Shown piece after piece: positions 52,714-61,168 of a DNA stretch of 64,000 nucleotides. Every line of letters begins with the position of its first letter. Position 1 is the first letter of the stretch. Source of the DNA: JAGOPY01 sp964619555. Lineage in GTDB: Bacteria > Bacteroidota > Bacteroidia > Bacteroidales > JAGOPY01. The DNA lies in the NCBI GenBank assembly GCA_964619555.1, contig CAZUDV010000005.1:62001-126000 (forward strand), in the 5' to 3' direction. The notes beneath the pieces are model-generated. The model had not been told where the DNA came from. It saw nothing but the letters and a program-made list of their open reading frames with translations, and searched no databases. The position numbers and the translations under genes were made by a program.

Positions 52714-54126
52714 ATGTTCATGTCGTCCTCAAAACATATACCTTTCTTGGAACAAAAGCCGCTCAAAGCAGCCTACCTGACCCTTGCCACCCTCTTATTG
52801 CTGATCCCTTCCATCCTTTTTGGGTATCCAATACTACATGGTGATTCAGGAGTCGACATCTCTTCTGGTTTTGCCCATTTTGCGCCCATTGAAAGGCCCC
52901 CGTTCTATGGAATGTTCATCTGGCTTACCAGCCTGTCCGTTTCACTTTGGCTGGTTGCCGCATCCCAGGCTATTTTAACTACATTCGTATTGGATGTCCT
53001 GCTCAAAAGCCTATCTATTAAAAATCCTCAACTCTGGACCTTAATCTCTATATTGATTTTATCCCTGACTACAGGCTTGGCAGTGATGACTTGTCAGATA
53101 AAACCCGATTTCTTCCTCCCCCTGACAGTTCTTGCCATATTTTCATTCCTCATCAGGCCCCCTGGATTTAAGATCATTGATTTTCTTTTGCTATCACTGG
53201 TCATATGCGGTTCGGTATCCCACCTTTCCCATTTGCCGGTAATAACCGGAGTATTAATAGCCGCCATTATTTTTATTCGATTTACTCAAAATACAGGATT
53301 CACAACCTACTTACGCAAGTTTCTTATCTTATCAGTCATCATCATTTTTAGCTGGGTACTTGCTCCATCCGTAAACTACATATTTACAGGGTCCTTCACT
53401 ATGTCGCGCGTATCAAATATTTTCAGGACATCCAAACTTCTGCAGGCAGGAATCTTTCAGAAATATATTCATGAAAAGTGCCAGGAAGATCCCACATTCT
53501 ATTTGTGCCAGTATGAGCCTGAAATGGATCAATACAAGACGTATTTTGACTTTTTATGGGACGATAATAGTTTTTTATACAAAGACGGCTGCAAAGAAAC
53601 AGGCAATCAATATTGCTGGATTGCGAGGAACAAGGAATTCGGTGTCCTTGTAAATGATTTACAATCCCAATCAAAATTCAGGAAAATGATTCTGGCGGAT
53701 GCCTTTCATAGCACTTTTAAACAACTATACACATTCGATATTCCCGTATACTCAAACTTTACACAACATTGGTTCCAGGCCCAAATGGCCCGTAAGTATT
53801 TCCCATTGGATGCTGATTTTATAGATGGTTCGATGCAAAACCATAACCGTCTGTCTTTCCCAGTCCTGAATGCAATTCAGAGAACCGTCGTTATATTATC
53901 CTTATTCATACTTGTCTTTATCACCATATTCCTCCGAAAGGATATTTTTACCTGGCGGATCACTTTACTTGGGTACCTGATTCTCCTGACATTGATTGGC
54001 AATGCATTCTTCACTGGAACATTTGCCGGCATATCAGATAGGTTTCAATGCCGAATCATATGGATGTTACCATTGTACGTAATCGTCCTGGTGTTTTCAA
54101 GATATCTGAGAAGTTTAAAAACGTAA
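52714..54126 (+). CDS. Polytopic membrane protein, unknown, GT-C-like
   Basis: 470 residues with about ten membrane helices (LTLATLLLLIPSILFGYPI, LWLVAASQAILTTFVLDVLL, FLILSVIIIFSWVLAP, VVILSLFILVFITIFL). A loop HGDSGVDISSG after the first helix and RPPFYGMFIWLTS resemble GT-C transferases that use an acidic first loop, but the catalytic residues cannot be fixed. A large soluble loop (residues about 235-370) has two CxxxxxxC-like cysteine pairs. Sits 13 bases before the GT39-like gene. Possible lipid-linked-sugar transferase. Confidence 0.65.
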   Translation: MFMSSSKHIPFLEQKPLKAAYLTLATLLLLIPSILFGYPILHGDSGVDISSGFAHFAPIERPPFYGMFIWLTSLSVSLWLVAASQAILTTFVLDVLLKSLSIKNPQLWTLISILILSLTTGLAVMTCQIKPDFFLPLTVLAIFSFLIRPPGFKIIDFLLLSLVICGSVSHLSHLPVITGVLIAAIIFIRFTQNTGFTTYLRKFLILSVIIIFSWVLAPSVNYIFTGSFTMSRVSNIFRTSKLLQAGIFQKYIHEKCQEDPTFYLCQYEPEMDQYKTYFDFLWDDNSFLYKDGCKETGNQYCWIARNKEFGVLVNDLQSQSKFRKMILADAFHSTFKQLYTFDIPVYSNFTQHWFQAQMARKYFPLDADFIDGSMQNHNRLSFPVLNAIQRTVVILSLFILVFITIFLRKDIFTWRITLLGYLILLTLIGNAFFTGTFAGISDRFQCRIIWMLPLYVIVLVFSRYLRSLKT

Positions 54127-54138
54127 TCCGCCTAAAGA

Positions 54139-55686
54139 ATGATTCTGGGTAGTTTTGATCAAACAGTGGAATTGCTCCTGATAGCGTCGGGATTGGCCGC
54201 GGCAGCAAGCGCTTTTACTTTTTTCAAACGACCTAAACTTTCCATGGTATTTCTGGGCCTGACCGCTGCCTTTATTTTCAGTTTTGCAGCGTTCATGGAC
54301 CCTTTCCTCAATTTGTGGGATGAAAGGATTCATGCGCTAATCGCGAAGAACCTCATTTCACATCCGTTCAAACCAACATTTTACGATGACCCTTTGCTGA
54401 ACAACCATACCAATGAATGGTGGTTTGCTCATGTGTGGCTCTACAAACAGCCCTATTTTCTATGGTGGATAGCTCTGAGCATTAAAATTCTAGGGCCATC
54501 TGAATTTGCCGTCAGGCTGCCCAGTATTTTACACGGCATTGCCATTGTACTGGCAACTTACAGGTCAGGAGAATTGATGGTGAACCGGAGAACCGGATAT
54601 TTAGCGGCTTTTATGTTCATCACTTCTGTGTATTATATCGACCTAATCGGCGGACGCCAATCCCTCGATCACAATGACTTGATGTTCAGCGCTTATATCT
54701 TCCTGTCAATATGGTCATTCCTCGAATACAACCGTAGCCACGAAAAAAAATGGATCATTCTTACCGGTGCATTTTCCGGTTTTGCCATCCTGATAAAGTG
54801 GCTGGTAGGATTACTGGTCTATGCCGGATGGATTCTCCTGAAGATGATACGTAAGGACTTTCGCCATGCCAAGTACGGAGATATATTATCAGCTTTTATT
54901 ATTACACTCCTGATCGCCACTCCGTGGCAGATATATACTTTTATTAGATTCCCGGCGGAAGCGGCAGCATCCTATGCGTTGAATGCAAGACATTTCTATG
55001 TGCCATTGGACGGTCATTCAGGATCCATTCTCTACCATTTTAATAAATTCGAATTGTTGTACGGACCTTTCTCATCATTCCTGGTGATCCCCGGATTAAT
55101 CGTACTCTACAGGAAGATGAAGGATTCGGCATTATATTACTCCCTGGTTTTTATGATCCTGGTCAGCTATTTATTCTTTTCTATCGCCAGGACCAAAATG
55201 CCCTCTTTTGTATTTATAAACGCTATGGTCATTTTCATAGCTCTATCAGCACTGATCGACCATTTGTTGATTTGGGCGGAAGACCGGTTCACTTCATTTT
55301 CTTTGAAACGGGTCGTATTTTTATCAGTTTTTGCGTTCATTATCATCTTCCGTTTCAATATACGGGATCTCGTCCAAAGGCATAGCCTTGTAGTTCCGGG
55401 CAACTCGTATTCAATCAATTTATATGAAAATAAAACCGTATTTTTATCCCTGGAACTACCCGATAATGCAGTCTTATTCAATGTTCCGGGAACTCAATAC
55501 ATTGAAGCCATGTTTTATACAGGGTTGCCAGCATACAATTTTATCCCCAATCATAAGCAAATTGATGAATTAAACCTTAAAGGCAAGAAGGTTGTAATTT
55601 TCCAAAATAGGAAAGAACTGCCTGAAGAATTGTTAAACAATCCTTCCATCAGGATTATAGAGAATATTATTGAACCAGTGAAGTGA
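54139..55686 (+). CDS. GT39/ArnT-like membrane glycosyltransferase
   Basis: 515 residues. The first loop LWDERIHALIAKNLI holds the catalytic Asp-Glu, and FAVRLPSILHGIAIVLATYRSGELM is the family signature. About eleven helices follow and a C-terminal soluble domain (LFNVPGTQYIEAMFYTG). Adds a sugar from a polyprenyl-phosphate donor on the periplasmic side, perhaps to lipid A or the glycan. Its stop overlaps the next GTG start. Confidence 0.85.
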   Translation: MILGSFDQTVELLLIASGLAAAASAFTFFKRPKLSMVFLGLTAAFIFSFAAFMDPFLNLWDERIHALIAKNLISHPFKPTFYDDPLLNNHTNEWWFAHVWLYKQPYFLWWIALSIKILGPSEFAVRLPSILHGIAIVLATYRSGELMVNRRTGYLAAFMFITSVYYIDLIGGRQSLDHNDLMFSAYIFLSIWSFLEYNRSHEKKWIILTGAFSGFAILIKWLVGLLVYAGWILLKMIRKDFRHAKYGDILSAFIITLLIATPWQIYTFIRFPAEAAASYALNARHFYVPLDGHSGSILYHFNKFELLYGPFSSFLVIPGLIVLYRKMKDSALYYSLVFMILVSYLFFSIARTKMPSFVFINAMVIFIALSALIDHLLIWAEDRFTSFSLKRVVFLSVFAFIIIFRFNIRDLVQRHSLVVPGNSYSINLYENKTVFLSLELPDNAVLFNVPGTQYIEAMFYTGLPAYNFIPNHKQIDELNLKGKKVVIFQNRKELPEELLNNPSIRIIENIIEPVK

Positions 55687-56948
55687 AACGACAGAATCTT
55701 CCATATGCACCGGCCCAAACCGGATTCCCCGTTCCGGTCGAATACTTTAAGATCATTTCACAAAAGTTAACAGGACCAGTGGTGATCCTTTGTTGTCCCG
55801 AGTGGATGATTGAACTGAAGGATATTGCAAAAGAATATTCGTTTGAAATTTATCAATGGGAAGATGGTTTGGCGACAGAAATCATACATGGCAGCAGTCA
55901 TGCAAACATCATTATTCTGGCATTCAAAGAGGGAGAAAATGAAATCCTTGATAGAGTTAAGCCTTTAATGCAAAATTTCAATGAAAAGGCAACGGTCCTC
56001 CGGCTACTAAGGGACTTATTCATCAGGATATCCTTACAACTAGGAGGTCCATATACCCCGCAGGATCAATGGAGAAGTTGTGATGCCAGGAGCCCGTCCT
56101 ATTTTATTTTTGCAATTCCCCGCACAGGCAGCACTTTTCTTGGCGACATCTTTGAAAAAAGCAGCATCCTCGGGTTCCCGAAAGAACATTTGCTCATCCA
56201 TCTGCTGCCAGTCTTTTTCAGAACAGACCTGACGTTTAACGAATGGATCAGGGCTCTGATTCGATTCTCCTTCTCGCCAAATGGGTGCTCAGGAACCAAG
56301 CTGATATCCCACCTTTTCCTGGAGATATTTGACAACTATGGTGATCAACCCGGTTTGCAGAAGGACCTGATGGACCTTATTGGGAAATATCCTGCTATTT
56401 TTCTCAAACGTAGAAATAAAATAAGACAGGCTATTTCAATAATCCTGGCAAGAAAGTCATCCGTGTGGCATTCAAAAAAAGGTCATAAGATCATGAGTTC
56501 CCGACGAAATGAGAATGATCAGGTATTCCATCAAGAAATGGAAGAAACCCTCCTTTGGTTACATGAGCAGGAAGAATGCATGTGTGAATTTTTTAAAATG
56601 GCTGGAATAGCTCCGAAAATATTTTATTATGAAGATTTCTCGGATGATAACAAATCACGGGAGGTATTCAACTATGTTTGCGATGCACTTCATCTCGAGC
56701 CTTCAGGATATTCCAAGAGATCAACATATGATAAATTGTCAGATGAAAGAAATGAAGCTTACTTGAAGCAATATATAGATTTTCTATTGTACTCTTTTAA
56801 AAATTCCGAAGGCCCACAGAAGCCCCTTTCAGACATTCTTCTGATCTCATTGCTTGAAGAGGTTTCAAGACCAAGCCGGGATTCTTCATCCTTCCATCTC
56901 CAGACATTTTTTCGAAAAAGTATACTCAACAAAAGGAAAATAAAGTAA
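55683..56948 (+). CDS. Stf0-like sulfotransferase
   Basis: 421 residues with a GTG start overlapping the upstream stop (GTGA). An N-terminal part of about 130 residues has no clear family match. The 5'-phosphosulfate loop FAIPRTGSTFLGDIFEKS (about 142-158) and the second PAPS segment IFLKRRNKIRQAISIILAR are seen. Would transfer sulfate from PAPS to a sugar of the glycan. With the second sulfotransferase at 60260 it points to a sulfated surface glycan. Confidence 0.8.
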   Translation: MKRQNLPYAPAQTGFPVPVEYFKIISQKLTGPVVILCCPEWMIELKDIAKEYSFEIYQWEDGLATEIIHGSSHANIIILAFKEGENEILDRVKPLMQNFNEKATVLRLLRDLFIRISLQLGGPYTPQDQWRSCDARSPSYFIFAIPRTGSTFLGDIFEKSSILGFPKEHLLIHLLPVFFRTDLTFNEWIRALIRFSFSPNGCSGTKLISHLFLEIFDNYGDQPGLQKDLMDLIGKYPAIFLKRRNKIRQAISIILARKSSVWHSKKGHKIMSSRRNENDQVFHQEMEETLLWLHEQEECMCEFFKMAGIAPKIFYYEDFSDDNKSREVFNYVCDALHLEPSGYSKRSTYDKLSDERNEAYLKQYIDFLLYSFKNSEGPQKPLSDILLISLLEEVSRPSRDSSSFHLQTFFRKSILNKRKIK

Positions 56949-56968
56949 TCTCGTTTGGGTAAACAACC

Positions 56969-57820
56969 TCAGTCATCCTGACTGACCCATTTCACATTTT
57001 TAAAATGCCTTTTAATGGTGTAATCGTAAACGGCTTTATTTTTATAATAGGAATTCGGATAAAAGTGAACCTTTTTCCCCAGGAGGCATCCTGCAATACA
57101 TACATGCAACCGATTGGTGTTAATTTGGTCGAAATAGCTCAGGAAATAAAGTAGGTAAAACGAGACCGATTGTGCTGAAGCCCTGCCCATATCACTCGAT
57201 TCCAAAAGTTTCGCAATATCGATATTTCCGAATGGGATTGCAATTCCGGTGCTCTCCTTATCTATCCGGAAACTATTCAATGTCCTGCTTTCAAATACTC
57301 GCTCTTCAGAAAGGAATCTCAGCAAATTACGCACGGTCACATCATTAAAATTTACTGGCTTTTGCCGTTGCCATTCCTGGAACGGCTGGAGATCCAAATG
57401 GAAACCCATATCATTCATCAAAAATACATTTGCCCTGCTTGCCAGCTTTTTCACATAAGCGTACGAAACTTTTTCCCTGCATATGATATCGACATTATTT
57501 CCAAGTTCCGATAATAGGTCGGCATTACTGTTGATAGTGCTTGAAAGAACTGTTAAACGAGCAGCTGACCGATGCCATTTCTGGATAAAACGTGAAGCAT
57601 TATCATAATATGAGACAAAATTCCCACCTCCACCATAGATTACATATTTGCCATTCAGATCGTCGGATTCTGTAACCATCCGATATTCAACATTTGCCTT
57701 TTCAAAATGCTGATAAGTTGAATAATTGATCAGGGAATCCCCCGCATTGCCGGGATTCGGAAAAAAAAACACCTCTTTCTTTCGGAAAGAAGCTAAATAC
57801 TTGTAGATTTTATCAGGCAT
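56969..57820 (-). CDS. Polysaccharide pyruvyl transferase family protein
   Basis: 283 residues from the ATG at 57820 (MPDKIYKYLASFRKK). FFFPNPGNAGDSLINYSTYQHF is the opening of PF04230 pyruvyl transferases, and NRLHVCIAGCLLGKKVHFYPNSYYKN is the closing motif. Would put a pyruvyl ketal from phosphoenolpyruvate on a sugar, adding negative charge. Convergent with the sulfotransferase gene and divergent from the PP-loop gene. Confidence 0.82.
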   Translation of the reverse strand: MPDKIYKYLASFRKKEVFFFPNPGNAGDSLINYSTYQHFEKANVEYRMVTESDDLNGKYVIYGGGGNFVSYYDNASRFIQKWHRSAARLTVLSSTINSNADLLSELGNNVDIICREKVSYAYVKKLASRANVFLMNDMGFHLDLQPFQEWQRQKPVNFNDVTVRNLLRFLSEERVFESRTLNSFRIDKESTGIAIPFGNIDIAKLLESSDMGRASAQSVSFYLLYFLSYFDQINTNRLHVCIAGCLLGKKVHFYPNSYYKNKAVYDYTIKRHFKNVKWVSQDD

Positions 57821-57831
57821 TAGCAAATGAT

Positions 57832-57839
57832 TAATTTTG
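57832..57839 (+). promoter_or_regulatory. Putative -7 box for the PP-loop gene
   Basis: TAATTTTG, 78 bases before the ATG at 57918. Confidence 0.32.
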
Positions 57840-57917
57840 CCTGGATCGTTAACTTTTTTTAGCGCTTTGTAAATATAACCAAGTTCAAGACCCCTTCCAC
57901 AAAAAAAAGATCAATAT

Positions 57918-59138
57918 ATGAAATCTCTTGAGATATTTCCAGAAAAGATAGATATAGATCACCCATGGGTCACACGGAAATGCAGGGTTGAGAGAAGGAA
58001 TGGCAAGAATATTGCAAGCTCTGATACCCTGTTCTTTCAATTTAACCAGATCAAGAATCTTCCCGAGGAGGAGGATGCTGAGGCTTATCTCATTGCCCTT
58101 ATATTTTTGGGAATGGCTGAAGGGCGAACGATCAATGTGCATGGAAACGTTTCGGAATCTCTATTATCAAACCTTACCGAATTCCGTGATGCCTGGAATA
58201 GTGTAGCACCTGACATTTACAAGCGGATCGATTTTTTTGCAAAAGACACAAGAGATATTATTTACAAAGTTACTGATGCCTCTGCCGTCGCGGCATTCAC
58301 TGGTGGTGTGGACTCAACTTTCAGTATAATCAGGCATGTTCACAAAAATTGTGGTTATGCGAATAAAGAGATCAGAAATGCAGTTTTTGTGCATGGATTC
58401 GATATCCCTCTCGAAAACTCAATAGATTATAATAAGGCTTTTCAAATAGCTAAGAATACGCTCGATCCATTCAATATTAAGCTCAATCTGCTAAAAACCA
58501 ACCTGAGAAAAATTAACTGGGTAAACTGGGAACACCAGGTGGGGAATGCGGTCGTTGCTTGTTTGCAAAACTACAAGGCGAACCACTCTCATGCAGTAGT
58601 AGCCGCAACTTTGCACTATGGTAACCTGAAATTTCAGTTGGGATCGAATGCAATCTCAGACTCCTTACTTTCCAGCCCTTCTTTGAATGTTATCCATGAC
58701 GGTGCAGCTTTTAGCAGGGTGCAGAAATTATCTATGATCTACAATGATAAAACAGCTTATGACAATCTCAGGGTATGCTGGGAAAATCCTATGAAATCTG
58801 AGAATTGCTCAACCTGTGAAAAATGTATACGGACTATATTATGCATGCGGGCTAATAACATTCCTGTCAGTCAAGCTTTCAGTTATAATGAAAAGCAAAT
58901 TATAGATTTCTTAAAGAATGTCATTGTTTTAAAAGAATTTGCAAAATTAGAGTTTGAAGAGGTTCTTAAGACTGCCGTAAGGGGACAAATCAGTGATGAA
59001 TGGGTACACATTTTAGCTGAAAAACTACCTGAAGTTAGAAACCTGGAATACAAAAATCTGAAAACGACTGGCCAGGATTCGAAACAAGATGGTGCTTTAA
59101 GCAGATTATTATTTTTTATAGAAAAACTGATCAACTAG
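57918..59138 (+). CDS. PP-loop ATPase with Cys cluster (QueC/ExsB-like), unknown
   Basis: 406 residues. The pyrophosphate loop AAFTGGVDSTFSIIRH (Gly129 to Ser133) is that of ATP-pyrophosphatases that adenylate a carbonyl or thiol acceptor. Near the C-terminus CSTCEKCIRTILC offers a possible zinc site as in QueC. The N-terminal 120 residues are unlike QueC. No other queuosine genes are nearby; the setting is a glycan locus. It may form an amide or amidine on a sugar, or serve as a tRNA- or nucleotide-modifying enzyme. Family name not certain. Confidence 0.7.
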   Translation: MKSLEIFPEKIDIDHPWVTRKCRVERRNGKNIASSDTLFFQFNQIKNLPEEEDAEAYLIALIFLGMAEGRTINVHGNVSESLLSNLTEFRDAWNSVAPDIYKRIDFFAKDTRDIIYKVTDASAVAAFTGGVDSTFSIIRHVHKNCGYANKEIRNAVFVHGFDIPLENSIDYNKAFQIAKNTLDPFNIKLNLLKTNLRKINWVNWEHQVGNAVVACLQNYKANHSHAVVAATLHYGNLKFQLGSNAISDSLLSSPSLNVIHDGAAFSRVQKLSMIYNDKTAYDNLRVCWENPMKSENCSTCEKCIRTILCMRANNIPVSQAFSYNEKQIIDFLKNVIVLKEFAKLEFEEVLKTAVRGQISDEWVHILAEKLPEVRNLEYKNLKTTGQDSKQDGALSRLLFFIEKLIN

Positions 59139-60219
59139 GATTATAAAATCTTAAGTACCACTCAATAAAATCATGGATCCCTTTGCTGACAGGTGTTTGG
59201 GGATGATACCCGAAATCATTTTCCAGGGCCGATACATCGGCATACGTCCGCGGCACATCTCCCGGCTGGATCGGCAAATAACTCCTTCTGGCCTTAACCC
59301 CCAGTTCATTCTCGATGGCGTCGATGAACTCCTCCAGCCGGACGGGATTTGAATTACCGATGTTGTAAATCCGGTAAGGATCTGACGATGTCGACGGATC
59401 GGGGCTTTTCGGATCAAAAGCCGGGTCAGGCACCGGGGGCTTCTGCAGGATCTTCACGATCCCTTCCACGATATCATCCACATAGGTGAAATCCCGCACC
59501 ATGTCCCCATTGTTGAAAATGCTGATCTCCTTTCCTTCCAGTATGGCTTTTGTAAAGATGAAGAGGGCCATATCGGGGCGCCCCCACGGCCCGTAGACCG
59601 TAAAGAACCGGAGCCCGGTCACCGGAATGCCGAAGAGGTGGCTGTACACATGCGACATCAGCTCGTCCGCTTTCTTGGTGGCGGCATACAGGCTGATGGG
59701 ATGGTCCACGTTGTCGGAAACGCTCAACGGCATCTTTTCATTCATGCCGTAAACACTGGAGCTGGAAGCAAATACAAGATGCTTTACCGGTTGATGCCGG
59801 CAGGCTTCGAGGATGTTCAGGTGGCCGGTGATGTTGCTGTCGATGTACGCCTGTGGGTTCTCCAGCGAGTACCTCACCCCTGCCTGCGCCGCGAGATGGA
59901 CCACCGCATCAAACTTATTCGTCCGGAACAACTCCGAGATGCCATCTCTGTCTTCCAACTGCATCCTCACAAAACTGAAATTCCCTGAACCCGAAACCCG
60001 GAACCCGGAACCCGGAACTATGGAACCTGGAACTATGGAACCTGGAACCCTGGAACCTGATTCGATTCCCAGCTCCCGCAACCTCGCATACTTCAGGTTC
60101 ACATCATAGTAGTCGTTGATGCTGTCCAGGCCGGTGACCTCAAATCCATCCTTCAGTAACCTTTTGGTCACATGAAATCCAATAAATCCCGCTGTTCCGG
60201 TCACCAGTATTTTTTTCAT
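59131..60219 (-). CDS. UDP-glucuronate 4-epimerase-like SDR, with repeat insert
   Basis: 362 residues. NAD-binding VTGTAGFIGFHVTKRLL, LDSINDYYDVNLKYARL (a family trait), YxxxK as YAATK, and FTVYGPWGRPDMALF. The epimerase of this type makes UDP-galacturonate for capsules. Between the GIESG and NFSFVRMQL strands, a microrepeat encodes about 24 extra residues (VPGSIVPGS units). A Pro/Ser/Asp-rich loop before YRIYNIGNSNP is also long. Probably folded and active, since the inserts sit in loops. Overlaps the PP-loop gene end by 8 bases on the other strand. Confidence 0.82.
   Translation of the reverse strand: MKKILVTGTAGFIGFHVTKRLLKDGFEVTGLDSINDYYDVNLKYARLRELGIESGSRVPGSIVPGSIVPGSGFRVSGSGNFSFVRMQLEDRDGISELFRTNKFDAVVHLAAQAGVRYSLENPQAYIDSNITGHLNILEACRHQPVKHLVFASSSSVYGMNEKMPLSVSDNVDHPISLYAATKKADELMSHVYSHLFGIPVTGLRFFTVYGPWGRPDMALFIFTKAILEGKEISIFNNGDMVRDFTYVDDIVEGIVKILQKPPVPDPAFDPKSPDPSTSSDPYRIYNIGNSNPVRLEEFIDAIENELGVKARRSYLPIQPGDVPRTYADVSALENDFGYHPQTPVSKGIHDFIEWYLRFYNPS
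59984..60060. repeat. In-frame GGTTCCAGG microrepeat in the epimerase gene
   Basis: On the minus strand, units like GGTTCCAGGTTCCATAGTTCC and GGTTCCGGGTTCCGGG follow each other, keep the frame open and code VPGSIVPGSIV-type repeats. Confidence 0.85.
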
Positions 60220-60259
60220 CAGGCTCGTATTTAATTCGATCAGGGGGTAAAGTTACGAT

Positions 60260-61063
60260 TCATTCCTTAATCATCCATTCATATGGGGTTCCTGACAGGT
60301 GATCTTCCACTTCCTTAAAATTCACAATGATATCTTTCAACGGGAAAGGATTTGTCCTGTGATAGACCGTTTCCGCAGGCACTGGTTCAAGGCCCAGGAA
60401 CCGGCAAACCATTTCATAAGCAATATGAGGATCATCCTGTATATGCCTTTCATAGGAAATATCCAGTTTTGTTTTGCCAGTGAGCGCCCTGTTGAGAATC
60501 TCATATCGCTCGTCCATCAGCCTGAATGCGTCCATCAAGGGCATGAATTCCGATCCGACCTGGAAATGGTCCTGGTCGATGAAAGTGGAATACAGCTGCT
60601 TTGTTTCGTCGTGCTTCTGGTGATACTTGTCGCGCTCCCTTGCGATCTGGGCTGAAACAGCCCTTCTCAGGTAATTCTCCCTTTTCAGGATGATAAAATG
60701 GCTGATCCCGGTATCATGCAACAACTTGACATAATCATCGATCGTCATGCCGATGCAACCCGGCCGAAGCTGCTGCGATGGCATGATGGTGGTCTCAAAC
60801 CCAAAATAGGATGTCCTTGACCGGTAAACCTGCCATTCAATGGTTTTGCGGATCGGATCGGTCTTCCAGTCAGGCTTGATATACCTCGAAACATTACGGT
60901 TGAATATCTCCCCAGCCCATATGATGTCAGGATGCCTGTTCAGCAGGTCTCCCAATACCGTGCTTCCGCACCGGGCCGTATGGAACATGACGATGTTTCC
61001 GGTCCTGCCTTTCCGGTTCCTAAATTTTCTCCATAAAAGCCTGATATCAGAGTGCTTATCCAT
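60260..61063 (-). CDS. Stf0-like sulfotransferase, second copy
   Basis: 267 residues. The PAPS loop IVMFHTARCGSTVLGDLLNRHPDIIWAGEIF (about 22-50) and the second segment FIILKRENYLRRAVSAQIARERDKY match Stf0-like enzymes. Transfers sulfate to a sugar hydroxyl of the surface glycan. Divergent from gatE; it marks the end of the glycan locus. Confidence 0.83.
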   Translation of the reverse strand: MDKHSDIRLLWRKFRNRKGRTGNIVMFHTARCGSTVLGDLLNRHPDIIWAGEIFNRNVSRYIKPDWKTDPIRKTIEWQVYRSRTSYFGFETTIMPSQQLRPGCIGMTIDDYVKLLHDTGISHFIILKRENYLRRAVSAQIARERDKYHQKHDETKQLYSTFIDQDHFQVGSEFMPLMDAFRLMDERYEILNRALTGKTKLDISYERHIQDDPHIAYEMVCRFLGLEPVPAETVYHRTNPFPLKDIIVNFKEVEDHLSGTPYEWMIKE

Positions 61064-61133
61064 CGATAGAAGCTGTCTTTCCCACTTGATTTTGAAAAGT
61101 GAAGATAACTAAAATATCATCACCATTTTTCTT

Positions 61134-61141
61134 TACTTTTG
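61134..61141 (+). promoter_or_regulatory. Putative -7 box for gatE-gatD
   Basis: TACTTTTG, 27 bases before the ATG at 61169. Confidence 0.42.
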
Positions 61142-61168
61142 ACCCCTTGTTAATCTGTTAACACTATC

